Below, in pieces: positions 26,258-35,253 of a stretch of 64,000 nt of DNA. The position numbers and the translations under genes are program-made. The notes under the pieces were generated by a model. It worked only from the letters and a program-made list of their open reading frames with translations. It was not told the origin of the DNA and did no database searches. Source of the DNA: Caproicibacterium lactatifermentans (lineage in GTDB: Bacteria; Bacillota; Clostridia; Oscillospirales; Acutalibacteraceae); contig NZ_CP046051.1 in NCBI RefSeq assembly GCF_013315815.1, forward strand, positions 1,827,501 through 1,891,500, read 5' to 3'. Within the stretch, counting starts at the first letter, position 1. Each line of letters begins with the position of its first letter.

Positions 26258-28241
26258 AGTCTCAAAGTTATTTTCACCAGTCGATGGCCTGCTAATGCCA
26301 ATCGATGAAGTCCCTGATTTGGTGTTCTCTAAGAAAGTCATGGGTGACGGATTCGGCGTTGAACCGACAAGCGGCCAAGTCGTCGCCCCCGCCAGTGGCC
26401 GTGTCAGCATACTGGCCGATACCAAGCACGCAATCGGCATTTGCACCGACGACGGTGCAGAATTGCTGATCCATCTGGGTATCGACACCGTTGAAATGAA
26501 TGGTAAACCCTTTGAAATCGACACGAAGAAGGATGCCAAAGTCAAAGCGGGCGACATCATCGCTTCCATGGATTTGGACAAGATAAAAATAGCTGGCAAA
26601 AAGGCAACGGTTGTTGTGGCGATTACCAATACCGATGAGGTGGTTGACAAACTAGAAATTAAAGCCGTTGGCAAAGTTCACCGCGGCGACGAGGCGGCAA
26701 CACTGACGCTGAAAGAAACACAGTCGGCCGCTGCCCCGAAAGGAAAAGCGCCGAAGAACGAAAACAAGGATGCCAAGACTGCACGGCTGATTTTACAGAA
26801 AGTCGGAGGCAGGCAAAACATCAAGAGTTTGATTCACTGTATCACTCGGTTGCGTTTCTACCTGAAAGACGACCAAATGCCAAACGACGATGCCGTCCGC
26901 AGCATTCCAGGTGTCATAGATGTTGCCCGCGCCGGCGGCCAATACCAGGTCGTCATTGGTCAGACTGTCGGGGATGTTTATGATGAAGCGATCAAACAGC
27001 TTAGTAACAGCTATGCTGATCCCGAAAAGGCCACGCAGGCAGTAGCAAAAACCACAACTGAGGCCAACAAAAGCTTGGGCTTCTGGGACAAAATTAAGCA
27101 TGGTGCGTCCAGCCTGATTGGAATCATCACGGGTTCAATGATGCCGGTCATTGGTCTGCTGGCCGCCAGCGGCATGCTAAAGGGAATTATGACGATCCTC
27201 ACCACTTGGGGCGGTGTGTCAACCACATCTCAGACTTATGTCATTATTAACGCGATGGGCGACGCTACATTTTACTTTTTGCCGATTTTGGTCGGTTTCA
27301 CCGCCGCCCAGAAACTAGGATCCAATCCGGTTGTCGTTGCCATTATTGGATCGTTTTTGATTTATCCATCACTGGTCAGCATTTATGCTTCCGGCAAGTT
27401 TTCCTACTCGATCCTCGGTATGGGCATCAATTCGAATTTCTTGGGCATTCCTATCCACATTCCGCAGTACACCTACTCTATCTTCCCCATGATCTTTGCT
27501 GCATGGATGGCGTCAAAAATTGAACCCTGGATCAAAAAGTGGATGCCGGTTGTTCTTCGGATGATTTTCACTCCGCTGGTCGAGATCTTCCTGGTCGGCA
27601 TAACCGTGCTGGTCATCGTTGGGCCAATCATTACCCTGATTTCTACTGGTATTTCCAACGCGTTGCAGTGGCTGCTAAATCTGAGTCTGCCGCTGTCCGG
27701 CATGATTATTGGCGGTCTGTATCAGGTCCTGGTCATCTTCGGGCTGCACTGGGCAGTCATTCCGATTATCTCTGCCCAGCTTTCTGTCCCCGGCGGCCAC
27801 TCTGTTCTGAATGGGATTGTATCTGTTACCATGATTGCGCAGGGTGCCGGTGCACTGGTTGTATGGATGAAGACCCGCCACAATAAAAATCTGAAAGGTT
27901 TGTCCGCGTCCGCTGCAATTTCCGCATTCTGTGGGATCACCGAACCTGCCATGTATGGTGTCAATCTGAAATACGGTCGTGTCTTCCTCACTTCCAGTAT
28001 CGGGGCGGCAATCGGCGGTTTAGTCAACGGTTTGCTGGGTGTTGATATGTACGGATTTACCGGCAGCCTGATTGGGTTCCCATCTTTCGCCAGCTCCTCT
28101 AACCCAAGCACCCTGCTGAATTTCTGGATCGTTTCTGCAGTCACAGTCGTTGCGGCATCCCTGCTGACCTACTTCTTCGGATATAAAGAAGAAGACAGTC
28201 TAAAAGCCAAGATGGCTCCGAAGAAACGGCATTTAGGATAA
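26250..28241 (+). CDS. treP: PTS trehalose-type EIIABC
   Basis: The product is 663 aa and imports trehalose while phosphorylating it. The domains lie in the order A-B-C. EIIA of the glucose type is at about residues 5-150 (LLIHLGIDTVEMNG contains the phospho-His). EIIB is at about 175-250 (HCITRLRF contains the phospho-Cys). EIIC follows with about ten hydrophobic segments, including GITEPAMYG. Many trehalose EIIs are BC only or B-C-A; A-first is less usual and is seen in lactic acid bacteria. Specificity comes from the neighbouring phosphotrehalase. Translationally coupled to treA. Confidence 0.87.
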   Translation: MGKVSKLFSPVDGLLMPIDEVPDLVFSKKVMGDGFGVEPTSGQVVAPASGRVSILADTKHAIGICTDDGAELLIHLGIDTVEMNGKPFEIDTKKDAKVKAGDIIASMDLDKIKIAGKKATVVVAITNTDEVVDKLEIKAVGKVHRGDEAATLTLKETQSAAAPKGKAPKNENKDAKTARLILQKVGGRQNIKSLIHCITRLRFYLKDDQMPNDDAVRSIPGVIDVARAGGQYQVVIGQTVGDVYDEAIKQLSNSYADPEKATQAVAKTTTEANKSLGFWDKIKHGASSLIGIITGSMMPVIGLLAASGMLKGIMTILTTWGGVSTTSQTYVIINAMGDATFYFLPILVGFTAAQKLGSNPVVVAIIGSFLIYPSLVSIYASGKFSYSILGMGINSNFLGIPIHIPQYTYSIFPMIFAAWMASKIEPWIKKWMPVVLRMIFTPLVEIFLVGITVLVIVGPIITLISTGISNALQWLLNLSLPLSGMIIGGLYQVLVIFGLHWAVIPIISAQLSVPGGHSVLNGIVSVTMIAQGAGALVVWMKTRHNKNLKGLSASAAISAFCGITEPAMYGVNLKYGRVFLTSSIGAAIGGLVNGLLGVDMYGFTGSLIGFPSFASSSNPSTLLNFWIVSAVTVVAASLLTYFFGYKEEDSLKAKMAPKKRHLG

Positions 28242-28273
28242 AAAACACAATTTACTGAATGGAATAGAAAATA

Positions 28274-28349
28274 GCTGACTCATAGAACCCCTCCCCCTAA
28301 CGGCTGCGAAGTCACACTGTAAGAAGGGACTTTTATGGGTCATTTTTTA
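28274..28349 (+). terminator. Possible trehalose operon terminator
   Basis: TGACTCATA (from about 28274) can pair with TATGGGTCA (about 28335), followed by TTTTTTAA. The loop is long and includes a C-rich run, so the structure is only moderately convincing. Confidence 0.45.
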
Positions 28350-28473
28350 ATAGGACGCTGTTTGACAGCGATACCACCCACTTTTTCACCCAAGCAACTG
28401 TATTTTAAAACCGATTTTTGGTGCAACCTGGAATAGGAACAATAGTTGTATATAGCTGTAAATCGAAAATGAG

Positions 28474-28502
28474 TTGACCCTTGCATTAAATTGATGTATA
28501 AT
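28474..28502 (+). promoter_or_regulatory. Promoter of ABC-F resistance gene
   Basis: TTGACC (28474-28479), a 17-nt spacer and a perfect TATAAT (28497-28502) lie about 255 nt upstream of the ABC-F start, so the transcript has a long leader. Confidence 0.8.
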
Positions 28503-28537
28503 ATTACTAATTAGATTTTAATATTTGAGGTGAAAAG

Positions 28538-28558
28538 GTGATTAAATTTTCTTGCTAA
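28538..28558 (+). CDS. Leader peptide of ABC-F gene (MIKFSC)
   Basis: A six-codon frame, GTG-ATT-AAA-TTT-TCT-TGC-TAA, starts 7 nt after a GAGG ribosome site in the leader of the ABC-F gene. Short leader peptides of this kind upstream of ARE ABC-F genes act as antibiotic sensors: a stalled ribosome alters leader folding and prevents termination. The role here is inferred from position and from the terminator that follows. Confidence 0.55.
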   Translation: MIKFSC

Positions 28559-28702
28559 CCATAATTACGCATAGCAAAGATTGATAGGCATGATGTCCGT
28601 GCTGTTGTTTTTGTTGTGCATTTGCAAGGAAGTTTAATGCCAATTCACTCATATAAGCCTTGTTTTGCCGCATTTGTTTTGGCTTGACTTCGCTATAGGT
28701 AT

Positions 28703-28740
28703 GGGGTGCAAGAAGCAACTTTCTTGCACCCCATTTTTTT
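28703..28740 (+). terminator. Attenuator before ABC-F gene
   Basis: GGGGTGCAAGAA (28703-28714) pairs perfectly with TTCTTGCACCCC (28721-28732) around a 6-nt loop and is followed by ATTTTTTT. The hairpin ends only 16 nt before the ABC-F start codon and downstream of its promoter, so it must act as a conditional terminator. Confidence 0.85.
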
Positions 28741-28756
28741 GCGGAGGTTTTGATCC

Positions 28757-30235
28757 ATGTCTTTAATCAATATAGTAAATTTAACTTTTTCTTATGAAGG
28801 AAGTTTTGACAACATTTTTGAAAATGTCAGTTTCCAGATTGATACAAATTGGAAGCTAGGCTTTACAGGTCGAAACGGCCGGGGTAAAACCACCTTTTTA
28901 AAGCTTCTTATGGGAAAATACGAATACAGCGGCACCATTTCCAGCAGTGTCTCCTTTGAGTATTTCCCCTATGATGTACCCACACCGGACTCCTTTGTCA
29001 TCGATGTCATTCATGAGATCAGTCCAAATGCACAGGACTGGGAGATTATGCGCGAATTATCTCTGCTGAAGGTGTCGGATGATATATTGTATCGGCAGTA
29101 TACTACGCTTTCAAAAGGTGAGCAGACAAAAGTCCTTCTTGCCGCTTTGTTTCTCAAAGAGAACAGTTTTTTGCTGATAGATGAACCTACCAATCACCTT
29201 GACACCATGGGAAGAAAAATTTTGAGCGATTATCTGAAAAGAAAGCACGGATTTATTCTGGTTTCACATGACCGGGTTTTCCTCGACAATTGTATTGATC
29301 ATATTCTCGCTATAAACAAAACCAATATCGAGATACAAAAAGGAAATTTCTCCTCATGGTGGAGTAACAAAGAGATGCAGGACAGCTTTGAAATGGCTGA
29401 AAATGAGAAACGAAAAAAAGATATAGACCGATTAACGGCCGCTGCTCAAAGGACTTCCGGCTGGTCTGACCGAGTCGAGAAAAGCAAGAACGGCCCAACC
29501 AATTCGGGCAGCAAGCTCGACAAAGGCTTTGTGTCTCATAAAGCAGCTAAGATGATGAAGCGTTCAAAGAGTATCGAGACACGTCAGCAAACCTTGATCA
29601 GTGAAAAATCAAAATTGCTTAAAAACATTGAAATCAATGAAGCTTTAAAAATTTCTCCTCTTCGATATTATACCAATTGTTTGCTGGAACTTTCGGACAT
29701 TTCGGTTATGTATGGCGATAATGTCGTCTGTTCGAGCATCAGTTTTACTGTGGAACAGGGTGACCGAATCGCATTGCAGGGAAAAAACGGATCCGGGAAA
29801 TCCAGCATTTTGAAGCTGATTTGCGGAGAAGGCATCTCTTATCGGGGAACCATTAGAAAAAGCGGAAGGCTAAAAATTTCCTATGTTCCCCAAAGCACCT
29901 CAGATTTAAGCGGACCCTTGAGCGAATATATCAAGCACAATCTTCTTGATGAAAGCCTTTTTAAAGCCATCCTGCGGAAATTTGATTTCCCACGTGGACA
30001 GTTTAAAAAGAAACTTGACGAGTTTAGTGAAGGCCAAAAAAAGAAAGTGCTGCTCGCAAAAAGCCTTTGTGACCAAGCGCACCTGTATATCTGGGATGAA
30101 CCGTTAAACTACATTGATGTCCTTTCCAGAATGCAAATTGAAAAACTGTTGCTCGAATACAGGCCCACGATTCTGTTCGTTGAACACGACAGCGCTTTCT
30201 GTGAAAATGTTGCAACAAAAACTATTCAATTATAG
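28757..30235 (+). CDS. Lsa-type ABC-F ribosomal protection protein
   Basis: The product is 492 aa and soluble, with two ABC domains and no membrane part. Domain 1: GRNGRGKTT near residue 39, LSKGEQTKV, LLIDEPTNHLD. Domain 2: GKNGSGKSS near 355, FSEGQKKKV, and the unusual YIWDEPLNYIDV typical of Lsa/Vga-type proteins. The linker (about 190-290, Lys/Glu/Ser rich) is the antibiotic-resistance domain that reaches into the ribosomal E-site. By family it protects ribosomes from lincosamides, streptogramin A and pleuromutilins; the exact drug range cannot be read from sequence. ATG at 28757 follows GCGGAGG. Expression appears controlled by leader-peptide attenuation. Confidence 0.88.
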   Translation: MSLINIVNLTFSYEGSFDNIFENVSFQIDTNWKLGFTGRNGRGKTTFLKLLMGKYEYSGTISSSVSFEYFPYDVPTPDSFVIDVIHEISPNAQDWEIMRELSLLKVSDDILYRQYTTLSKGEQTKVLLAALFLKENSFLLIDEPTNHLDTMGRKILSDYLKRKHGFILVSHDRVFLDNCIDHILAINKTNIEIQKGNFSSWWSNKEMQDSFEMAENEKRKKDIDRLTAAAQRTSGWSDRVEKSKNGPTNSGSKLDKGFVSHKAAKMMKRSKSIETRQQTLISEKSKLLKNIEINEALKISPLRYYTNCLLELSDISVMYGDNVVCSSISFTVEQGDRIALQGKNGSGKSSILKLICGEGISYRGTIRKSGRLKISYVPQSTSDLSGPLSEYIKHNLLDESLFKAILRKFDFPRGQFKKKLDEFSEGQKKKVLLAKSLCDQAHLYIWDEPLNYIDVLSRMQIEKLLLEYRPTILFVEHDSAFCENVATKTIQL

Positions 30236-30349
30236 AAAAATAAAGCCGTCTTCACTTTGGATTTATATCCAGTGTGATGGTTGATACCAACGGATAGGCA
30301 CGGAAATAAACGAGGCACTCTGCGAAATAACAACGTAGGGTGCCTTGAC

Positions 30350-31342
30350 TTACTCAAAAAAATAGTTATGTATGTTCTCTAGTAATTTCCAGACATTATC
30401 CCCATAATTACTGACTAATACAACCATCAACTGATTCGGGATATTATAAGATGTGATAAAACTTACACCTGGGTCACAGCCCTGAAAATATGGCGCGAAA
30501 CGGCCTTTTACTTTTCTTAGCCAGATTCCATAACCATAGCATTCATCTTTTCCGCTATGATTTGAAATCATATTTTTGGTCATAGATTCTGAAAGCAGTT
30601 TGTATGACAATAAGCAATCCCAAAATGATTTGATATCGGCTACTGTAGTAAATGCACCTCCAGCGCCAGTACCTTTAGCATCTACGCTGAAAATATTTGT
30701 TCTATAACCGCCACTTCTTTCATCGTAAATATAATTTACAGCACATTTTGCAGGTAGCATGTCAAGTTCATAATATCCAGTATTGAGCATCATTGAAGGT
30801 GTAAAAACATTGTCACTTAGATACTTGTCGAATTCTATTCCCGTTATTTTTTCAATAATCAGAGCCAACACAACAAATCCGGTGTTGTTATACTGAAACT
30901 TGGTGCCACGGGGATACATCATTGGTTTATCAACAAAGAGAGGCAATAAGTCCTGATTAGAACGTATTTTGTAGTTTGGAAAATCAATCCATAGATCTTC
31001 ATACTCGCTCATAACAGATTCATCAAAATAGTCTGGTATTCCTGAGGTGTGAGTCAACAATTCTTCAATTGTTATGCCTCGATCTATTTGTTTAAGGTCA
31101 AAATCAAGAATTTCTCCAATTGTATCTTTGAAATTAATAAGATGCTTTTCAATTAGTTGTAATATTCCCACAGCAACAAACACTTTACCGGCTGAAGCTG
31201 TAGCAAACTTTGTATCGTAATCATTATCAACTTTATTGGGCAAATCAGCATAACCAAATGCTTTTTTTAATAACACCTTATTCTTTTCGGTGATTACGGC
31301 ACAACCTCTAAAACTCTTGTCAAATACATTTTCTATACTCAT
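30350..31342 (-). CDS. Serine hydrolase, class C beta-lactamase family
   Basis: The product is 330 aa without an evident signal peptide. It has the penicillin-binding/beta-lactamase fold signature: nucleophile Ser in ATASAGKVF (SxxK), YNN in FQYNNTG as the second motif, and an LLTHTSGIPDY stretch common to family members. These proteins are often peptidases or esterases rather than true beta-lactamases, and the cytosolic location argues against beta-lactam resistance. ATG at 31342 follows AAGGAG; upstream in-frame ATG at 31408 has none. Lower G+C than the core chromosome, consistent with the island. A weak hairpin at about 30312-30345 separates it from the ABC-F gene. Confidence 0.82.
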   Translation of the reverse strand: MSIENVFDKSFRGCAVITEKNKVLLKKAFGYADLPNKVDNDYDTKFATASAGKVFVAVGILQLIEKHLINFKDTIGEILDFDLKQIDRGITIEELLTHTSGIPDYFDESVMSEYEDLWIDFPNYKIRSNQDLLPLFVDKPMMYPRGTKFQYNNTGFVVLALIIEKITGIEFDKYLSDNVFTPSMMLNTGYYELDMLPAKCAVNYIYDERSGGYRTNIFSVDAKGTGAGGAFTTVADIKSFWDCLLSYKLLSESMTKNMISNHSGKDECYGYGIWLRKVKGRFAPYFQGCDPGVSFITSYNIPNQLMVVLVSNYGDNVWKLLENIHNYFFE

Positions 31343-31523
31343 TCGAATACTCCTTTTTACTCGCTCTCCCTGTTCCCACGCATACGTCAAAATCCAAAAA
31401 ACATCCATCCTGTTCTCTCGCGAACGGAATCCGACCCGATAGATTGATTTCCTCGAACGGGTGAAATCACGCTTTGGATGTACAGTTTAAAAATCTCAAA
31501 ATCACAGAAACGGCTTATTGAAC

Positions 31524-32222
31524 TGCACCCCATTTGTTAGACAGTATGATATACTGAAAACAAATGGGGTGTTTTTATGCCAAAAGGTAAAGCAAAGAAA
31601 CGATACACAGGAGAATTCAAACAGCAGGTTGTAGAAGCTATGCAAACAGAGAAACTCAGTTACAGTGAAGCAGCGCGGCAGTTTCACGTGTCTGACCATA
31701 AAAGCGTTGCTCAATGGGAACGAATTTATCTGGAAGAAGGACCAGAAGGGCTATATGTGGAACGCCGTGGTCGAGCCAGTGCTGCAAGCGGCACTCAGAA
31801 AGAACGCAACCCAAAGCTGAACAAAAAGGTAGAAGAAGATTTGATTGCAGAAAACCAACGGTTGCGTGCAGAGGTAGATTACTTAAAAAAATTGAATGCC
31901 TTGGTTTTGGAAGAGGAACGCCGCGACAAAAGGCGCAAGTGATCTGGGAACTAAGGCATAAACACAAGATTTCACTACTAATTGAAGTATCCGGTTTGCC
32001 GCGATCAACCTATTACTACTATGCCAAGCGTAGAATGCAACCGGATAAATACAGCGAAATCAAAGAACAGATCACTGAAATCTACCATGAAAACAAGGGG
32101 CGCTATGGTTATCGCCGTACCACAGATGTTCTGCACAGTAGAGGATACTGCATCAATCACAAAACCGTCCAGAGGTTAATGAAGCAGCTTGGACTCGTAT
32201 GCCGAGTGAGAATGAAGAAATA
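31524..32222 (+). mobile_element. Truncated IS3-family (IS150-like) element
   Basis: The left end begins with a candidate terminal repeat TGCACCCCATTTGTTAGACA (31524-31543), followed by orfA and the first third of orfB. The right end is missing: homology stops at about 32217, immediately before the restriction-modification cassette. No matching right repeat was found downstream. Confidence 0.75.
31577..31942 (+). CDS. IS3-family transposase OrfA
   Basis: The product is 121 aa. An N-terminal helix-turn-helix (YTGEFKQQVVEAMQTEKLSYSEAARQFHV) is followed by a leucine-rich coiled coil at the C-terminus (LIAENQRLRAEVDYLKKLNAL), the usual OrfA layout. A canonical -1 slippery heptamer A-AAA-AAA lies at 31885-31891 in the correct phase to shift ribosomes into orfB, which normally makes the OrfAB transposase. 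With orfB truncated, only OrfA or an inactive fusion can be made. Confidence 0.85.
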   Translation: MPKGKAKKRYTGEFKQQVVEAMQTEKLSYSEAARQFHVSDHKSVAQWERIYLEEGPEGLYVERRGRASAASGTQKERNPKLNKKVEEDLIAENQRLRAEVDYLKKLNALVLEEERRDKRRK

Positions 32223-32223
32223 A
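31891..32223 (+). pseudogene. Truncated IS3-family OrfB
   Basis: In the -1 frame after the slippery site about 100 residues of OrfB are readable: the HTH_21 segment (GRYGYRRTTDVLHSRGYCINHKTV) and RLMKQLGLVCRVRMKK, then a stop. The whole DDE catalytic core (about 170 residues) is gone, so it is non-functional. Confidence 0.85.
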
Positions 32224-32235
32224 GGAGGTTGGGAA

Positions 32236-32442
32236 ATGCGTATCAGTTATAACAAGTTATGGAAAATGCTTATTGATAAAGAAATGAATAAACAGGACTT
32301 AAAAGAGGCGGCTGGAATCAGTGCCGCCTCCATTGCAAAACTAGGTAAAGGTGGAAATATTACAACTGATGTTCTTCTGAAGATTTGTGAAACTCTAGAT
32401 TGCAAATTAGAAGACATCATAGAAACGATAAAGGAGGAGTAA
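32236..32442 (+). CDS. XRE-family regulator of restriction-modification cassette
   Basis: The product is 68 aa, a single Cro/CI-type helix-turn-helix (MNKQDLKEAAGISAASIAKLGKGGNITTDVLLKICETLDC). Such small regulators, or controller proteins, delay restriction enzyme expression until methylation is established. It starts 13 nt after the truncated transposase stop with AAGGAGG in front and ends 2 nt before the nuclease start codon, so the two are co-translated. AT-rich like the rest of the cassette. Confidence 0.85.
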   Translation: MRISYNKLWKMLIDKEMNKQDLKEAAGISAASIAKLGKGGNITTDVLLKICETLDCKLEDIIETIKEE

Positions 32443-32444
32443 TT

Positions 32445-33911
32445 ATGTCTACATCAAGCGATCATTTTTTCCATAGAGATGAATTGATACAAACATTTGA
32501 TGCCTGCCTAAATAGAACTTTAGGCGAGGTAGATAAAAGCCATGTTTTTAAAAGAACTATTTTAAATCCTAAGATTACTGGTATTGCGGGAGATGTTGTA
32601 GAACAATCTATATTAGGCTATCCTGCTGATACTAGGCAAGAGCCAGATTTAAATGTTGATGGCATCAAAACAGAATTGAAGACTACTGGAATAAGATATT
32701 CTAAAAAGGAACGTAATAAATATGAAGCAAAAGAGCCGATGTCTATTACAGCAGTATCTCCAGATAGAATTGTTGCGGAAGTTTTTGAGGATTCTAATTT
32801 TTGGCATAAATTAGAGCATCTTCTGTTTGTTTATTATCTTTATGCATCTGATAAAACAGTTCCCGCTGCTGAATATGCAAATTTTCCTATAAAAGGCTAT
32901 CAATTTTATGAGTTCAGCGAAGATGATAAAACGACCTTAAAGAACGACTGGACAATTGTTCATGATTTCATTGTGGAATTACAAACTAATTATACTGACT
33001 ACAAAAGTCAATATCCACGTTTGTCTTCAGAATTAAGGGATAAACTGCTCTTTATTGATACAGCTCCAAAGTGGCCGAATCCACCACGTTTTCGTTTGAA
33101 ACGTGCCGTGATAACCAACATTGTCCAGGAGCACTTTGGCAGTGAGCTAGAGCAACTCCCAGGCAAATATACAAGCTATTCTGACATAGACCATAAGTGC
33201 CATGCACTTACTCAGCTTTATGCTGAACAAACAGTAAAACAGCTTGTGGACTATTTTTCTATTGATGGAAATATCGAGGATAAATCTATTAGTGAAAGAA
33301 TAATTGTTAGAATGTTTGATGGACAGGCAAAGAAAATGCAAAAAATAGATTTATTTAACAAAATCGGATTGTTAGGAAAATCCGTTGTAGTTACCAAAGC
33401 CGGGCTACGCACTGAGGATATGAAACTGTTCTGCATTGATTTTGAAGAATTAACGAATCCAGACATCCAGTTTGAGGATTCTTCTTTTAGAGATTATTTT
33501 GCAAATAATCAAATGCTATGCATTGTTTTTGAGGAACCCAGCACCGATGCTCCGTTCAAGGATAATAAATTACTTGGATTCAAAAGATTAACCTTTGATG
33601 ATAATTTTATAAATACACAAGTCAAGCCAATCTGGGATGATATCAGAAGACTAATTTTTAATAACAAACTTATCGATGTTATAAAGATCGATAAGAAAAC
33701 AGGTCAGCCAAAAATCAACAAAGGAACTGGAACTATTCAATCTGCACCTAATTTTCCAAAATCCTCAGACGGTCTGATTTTTGTTCGTGGTAGTGGCTCA
33801 GACTCTACAAATAAGCCCGAAGAGGTTAATGGAATCAGAATGTATAGACAGTATATCTGGATAAAAGGTGTTTATATAGCGCATAGATTATCCGAAATAA
33901 ACTTCTTATAA
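32445..33911 (+). CDS. Sau3AI/MutH-family type II restriction endonuclease
   Basis: The product is 488 aa, close to Sau3AI (489 aa). The N-terminal MutH-like nuclease carries GIAGDVVEQSILG and the metal-binding EPDLNVDGIKTELKT stretch, with the D and E-x-K catalytic residues. A second, likely inactive MutH-like half forms the C-terminal domain used as an effector in Sau3AI. The expected site is GATC, inferred from family and from the adjacent Sau3AI-type methyltransferase. ATG at 32445 follows AAGGAGGAG; the frame is open further upstream inside the XRE gene. G+C is clearly below that of the core genes. Confidence 0.88.
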   Translation: MSTSSDHFFHRDELIQTFDACLNRTLGEVDKSHVFKRTILNPKITGIAGDVVEQSILGYPADTRQEPDLNVDGIKTELKTTGIRYSKKERNKYEAKEPMSITAVSPDRIVAEVFEDSNFWHKLEHLLFVYYLYASDKTVPAAEYANFPIKGYQFYEFSEDDKTTLKNDWTIVHDFIVELQTNYTDYKSQYPRLSSELRDKLLFIDTAPKWPNPPRFRLKRAVITNIVQEHFGSELEQLPGKYTSYSDIDHKCHALTQLYAEQTVKQLVDYFSIDGNIEDKSISERIIVRMFDGQAKKMQKIDLFNKIGLLGKSVVVTKAGLRTEDMKLFCIDFEELTNPDIQFEDSSFRDYFANNQMLCIVFEEPSTDAPFKDNKLLGFKRLTFDDNFINTQVKPIWDDIRRLIFNNKLIDVIKIDKKTGQPKINKGTGTIQSAPNFPKSSDGLIFVRGSGSDSTNKPEEVNGIRMYRQYIWIKGVYIAHRLSEINFL

Positions 33912-33982
33912 TCTTGAGAAAATACTTGTTGATCTTTTGAATGTTTTTTGCTATAATAGATCAAGTTGAAAGGAGTTTTACG

Positions 33983-35200
33983 ATGGATAAAACTATTTGT
34001 GAATTATTCGCCGGAGTCGGCGGTTTTCGATTAGGATTTGAGAGATTAGATACTGAATGGAGAACTGTTTGGTTTAGTCAATGGGAACCAAAAGCTGCCA
34101 CTCAGTGGGCACACAAGTGCTATGTTCAGCATTTTGGCGAATCCGAAGATGTTAATGGCAACATCACTACAGGTAAAGATATTGCTGAGGTAGACAAAAA
34201 TACTATACCAGACCACAATCTACTCGTTGGTGGCTTCCCTTGTCAAGACTACTCTGTTGCTCATGGTTTATCAACAGAACAAGGAATACATGGTAAAAAG
34301 GGTGTTCTTTGGTGGCAAATATACGAAACCATAACTGCAAAGCGCCCTGCATTTTGCTTATTTGAAAACGTGGATAGATTATTAAAGTCACCTTCGAAAC
34401 AGCGTGGTCGTGATTTCGGTATAATGCTTACCTGTTTAAACGAACTTGGATATTCTGTTGAATGGCGTGTTGTAAATGCCGCCAAATATGGTGCTGCACA
34501 ACGTAGGCGTAGAGTATTTATTTTTGCTTATAGAAATGATACCATGTTTGCATTAGGCGAAAATAATTTCTCAGCAGTCGATATAATATCAACCGAAGGA
34601 TTCTTTGCTAGAACATTTCCAATTATCCCTATTACAGAAGTTAATTCAGTTCCTGTTGAGACTAATGTAATAATTGCATCTGATGAATTTAAATTTGATT
34701 TTTCTAATGCTGGATTAATGTCAAATGGTATCATTAACACTGCTGCTGTTTCTGAAATTGAAGAGCCTCCAATTACTCTAGGACAAATATTAGAGAGTAA
34801 TGTTGATGAAAAATTCTACATCACAGATGAACGTATGGAAAAATGGCAATATTTAAAAGGTGCTAAAAAGATTCCTCGTGTAGCAGCAAATGGTCATGAA
34901 TACATCTATTCAGAGGGGCCAGTTGCGTTCCCTGATGCTTGGGATAAACCTGGCAGAACTATGTTAACTAGCGAATCCACACTAAATAGGAGTACTCATG
35001 TGGTTGAAGATCCTGGAACACATCGTTTAAGGCTTATAACACCCATTGAAGCCGAACGTTTGCAAGGTTTTGATGATAATTGGACTAATTCTGGCATGAC
35101 ACAGAGAATGCGCTATTTTTGTATGGGGAATGCTTTAGTTGTTCCTATGATTACTCGTATGGGGCGCACTCTTGATCAAATAATCGCAAATGAACCATAA
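33983..35200 (+). CDS. C5-cytosine DNA methyltransferase (M.Sau3AI-like)
   Basis: The product is 405 aa and protects host DNA from the partner nuclease. C5-methyltransferase motifs appear in order: I FAGVGGFRLGF, IV GGFPCQDYS with the catalytic Cys, VI ENVDRLL, VIII QRRRRVFIF, a target-recognition region at about 220-310, IX/X RLITPIEAERLQGF and MGNALVVPMI. By partner it should methylate the C of GATC. ATG at 33983 follows AAAGGAG. It is separated from the nuclease by 71 nt containing a TATAAT-like sequence (about 33952), so it may have its own promoter. A terminator follows. Confidence 0.9.
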   Translation: MDKTICELFAGVGGFRLGFERLDTEWRTVWFSQWEPKAATQWAHKCYVQHFGESEDVNGNITTGKDIAEVDKNTIPDHNLLVGGFPCQDYSVAHGLSTEQGIHGKKGVLWWQIYETITAKRPAFCLFENVDRLLKSPSKQRGRDFGIMLTCLNELGYSVEWRVVNAAKYGAAQRRRRVFIFAYRNDTMFALGENNFSAVDIISTEGFFARTFPIIPITEVNSVPVETNVIIASDEFKFDFSNAGLMSNGIINTAAVSEIEEPPITLGQILESNVDEKFYITDERMEKWQYLKGAKKIPRVAANGHEYIYSEGPVAFPDAWDKPGRTMLTSESTLNRSTHVVEDPGTHRLRLITPIEAERLQGFDDNWTNSGMTQRMRYFCMGNALVVPMITRMGRTLDQIIANEP

Positions 35201-35212
35201 TTCTTTATTTAA

Positions 35213-35253
35213 AAAATAGCCCACCAATTATCATCGGTTGGCTATTTTTTACA
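35213..35253. terminator. Terminator of restriction-modification cassette
   Basis: AAAAAATAGCC pairs with GGCTATTTTTT, with further pairing of CACCAAT/ATTGGTTG-like arms inside. It follows the methyltransferase stop by 12 nt and has T-runs on both strands. Confidence 0.88.

Noticed and set aside
30350..31342. Beta-lactamase resistance gene
   Set aside because: Fold and SxxK motif fit, but there is no signal peptide and the family contains many non-lactamase hydrolases.
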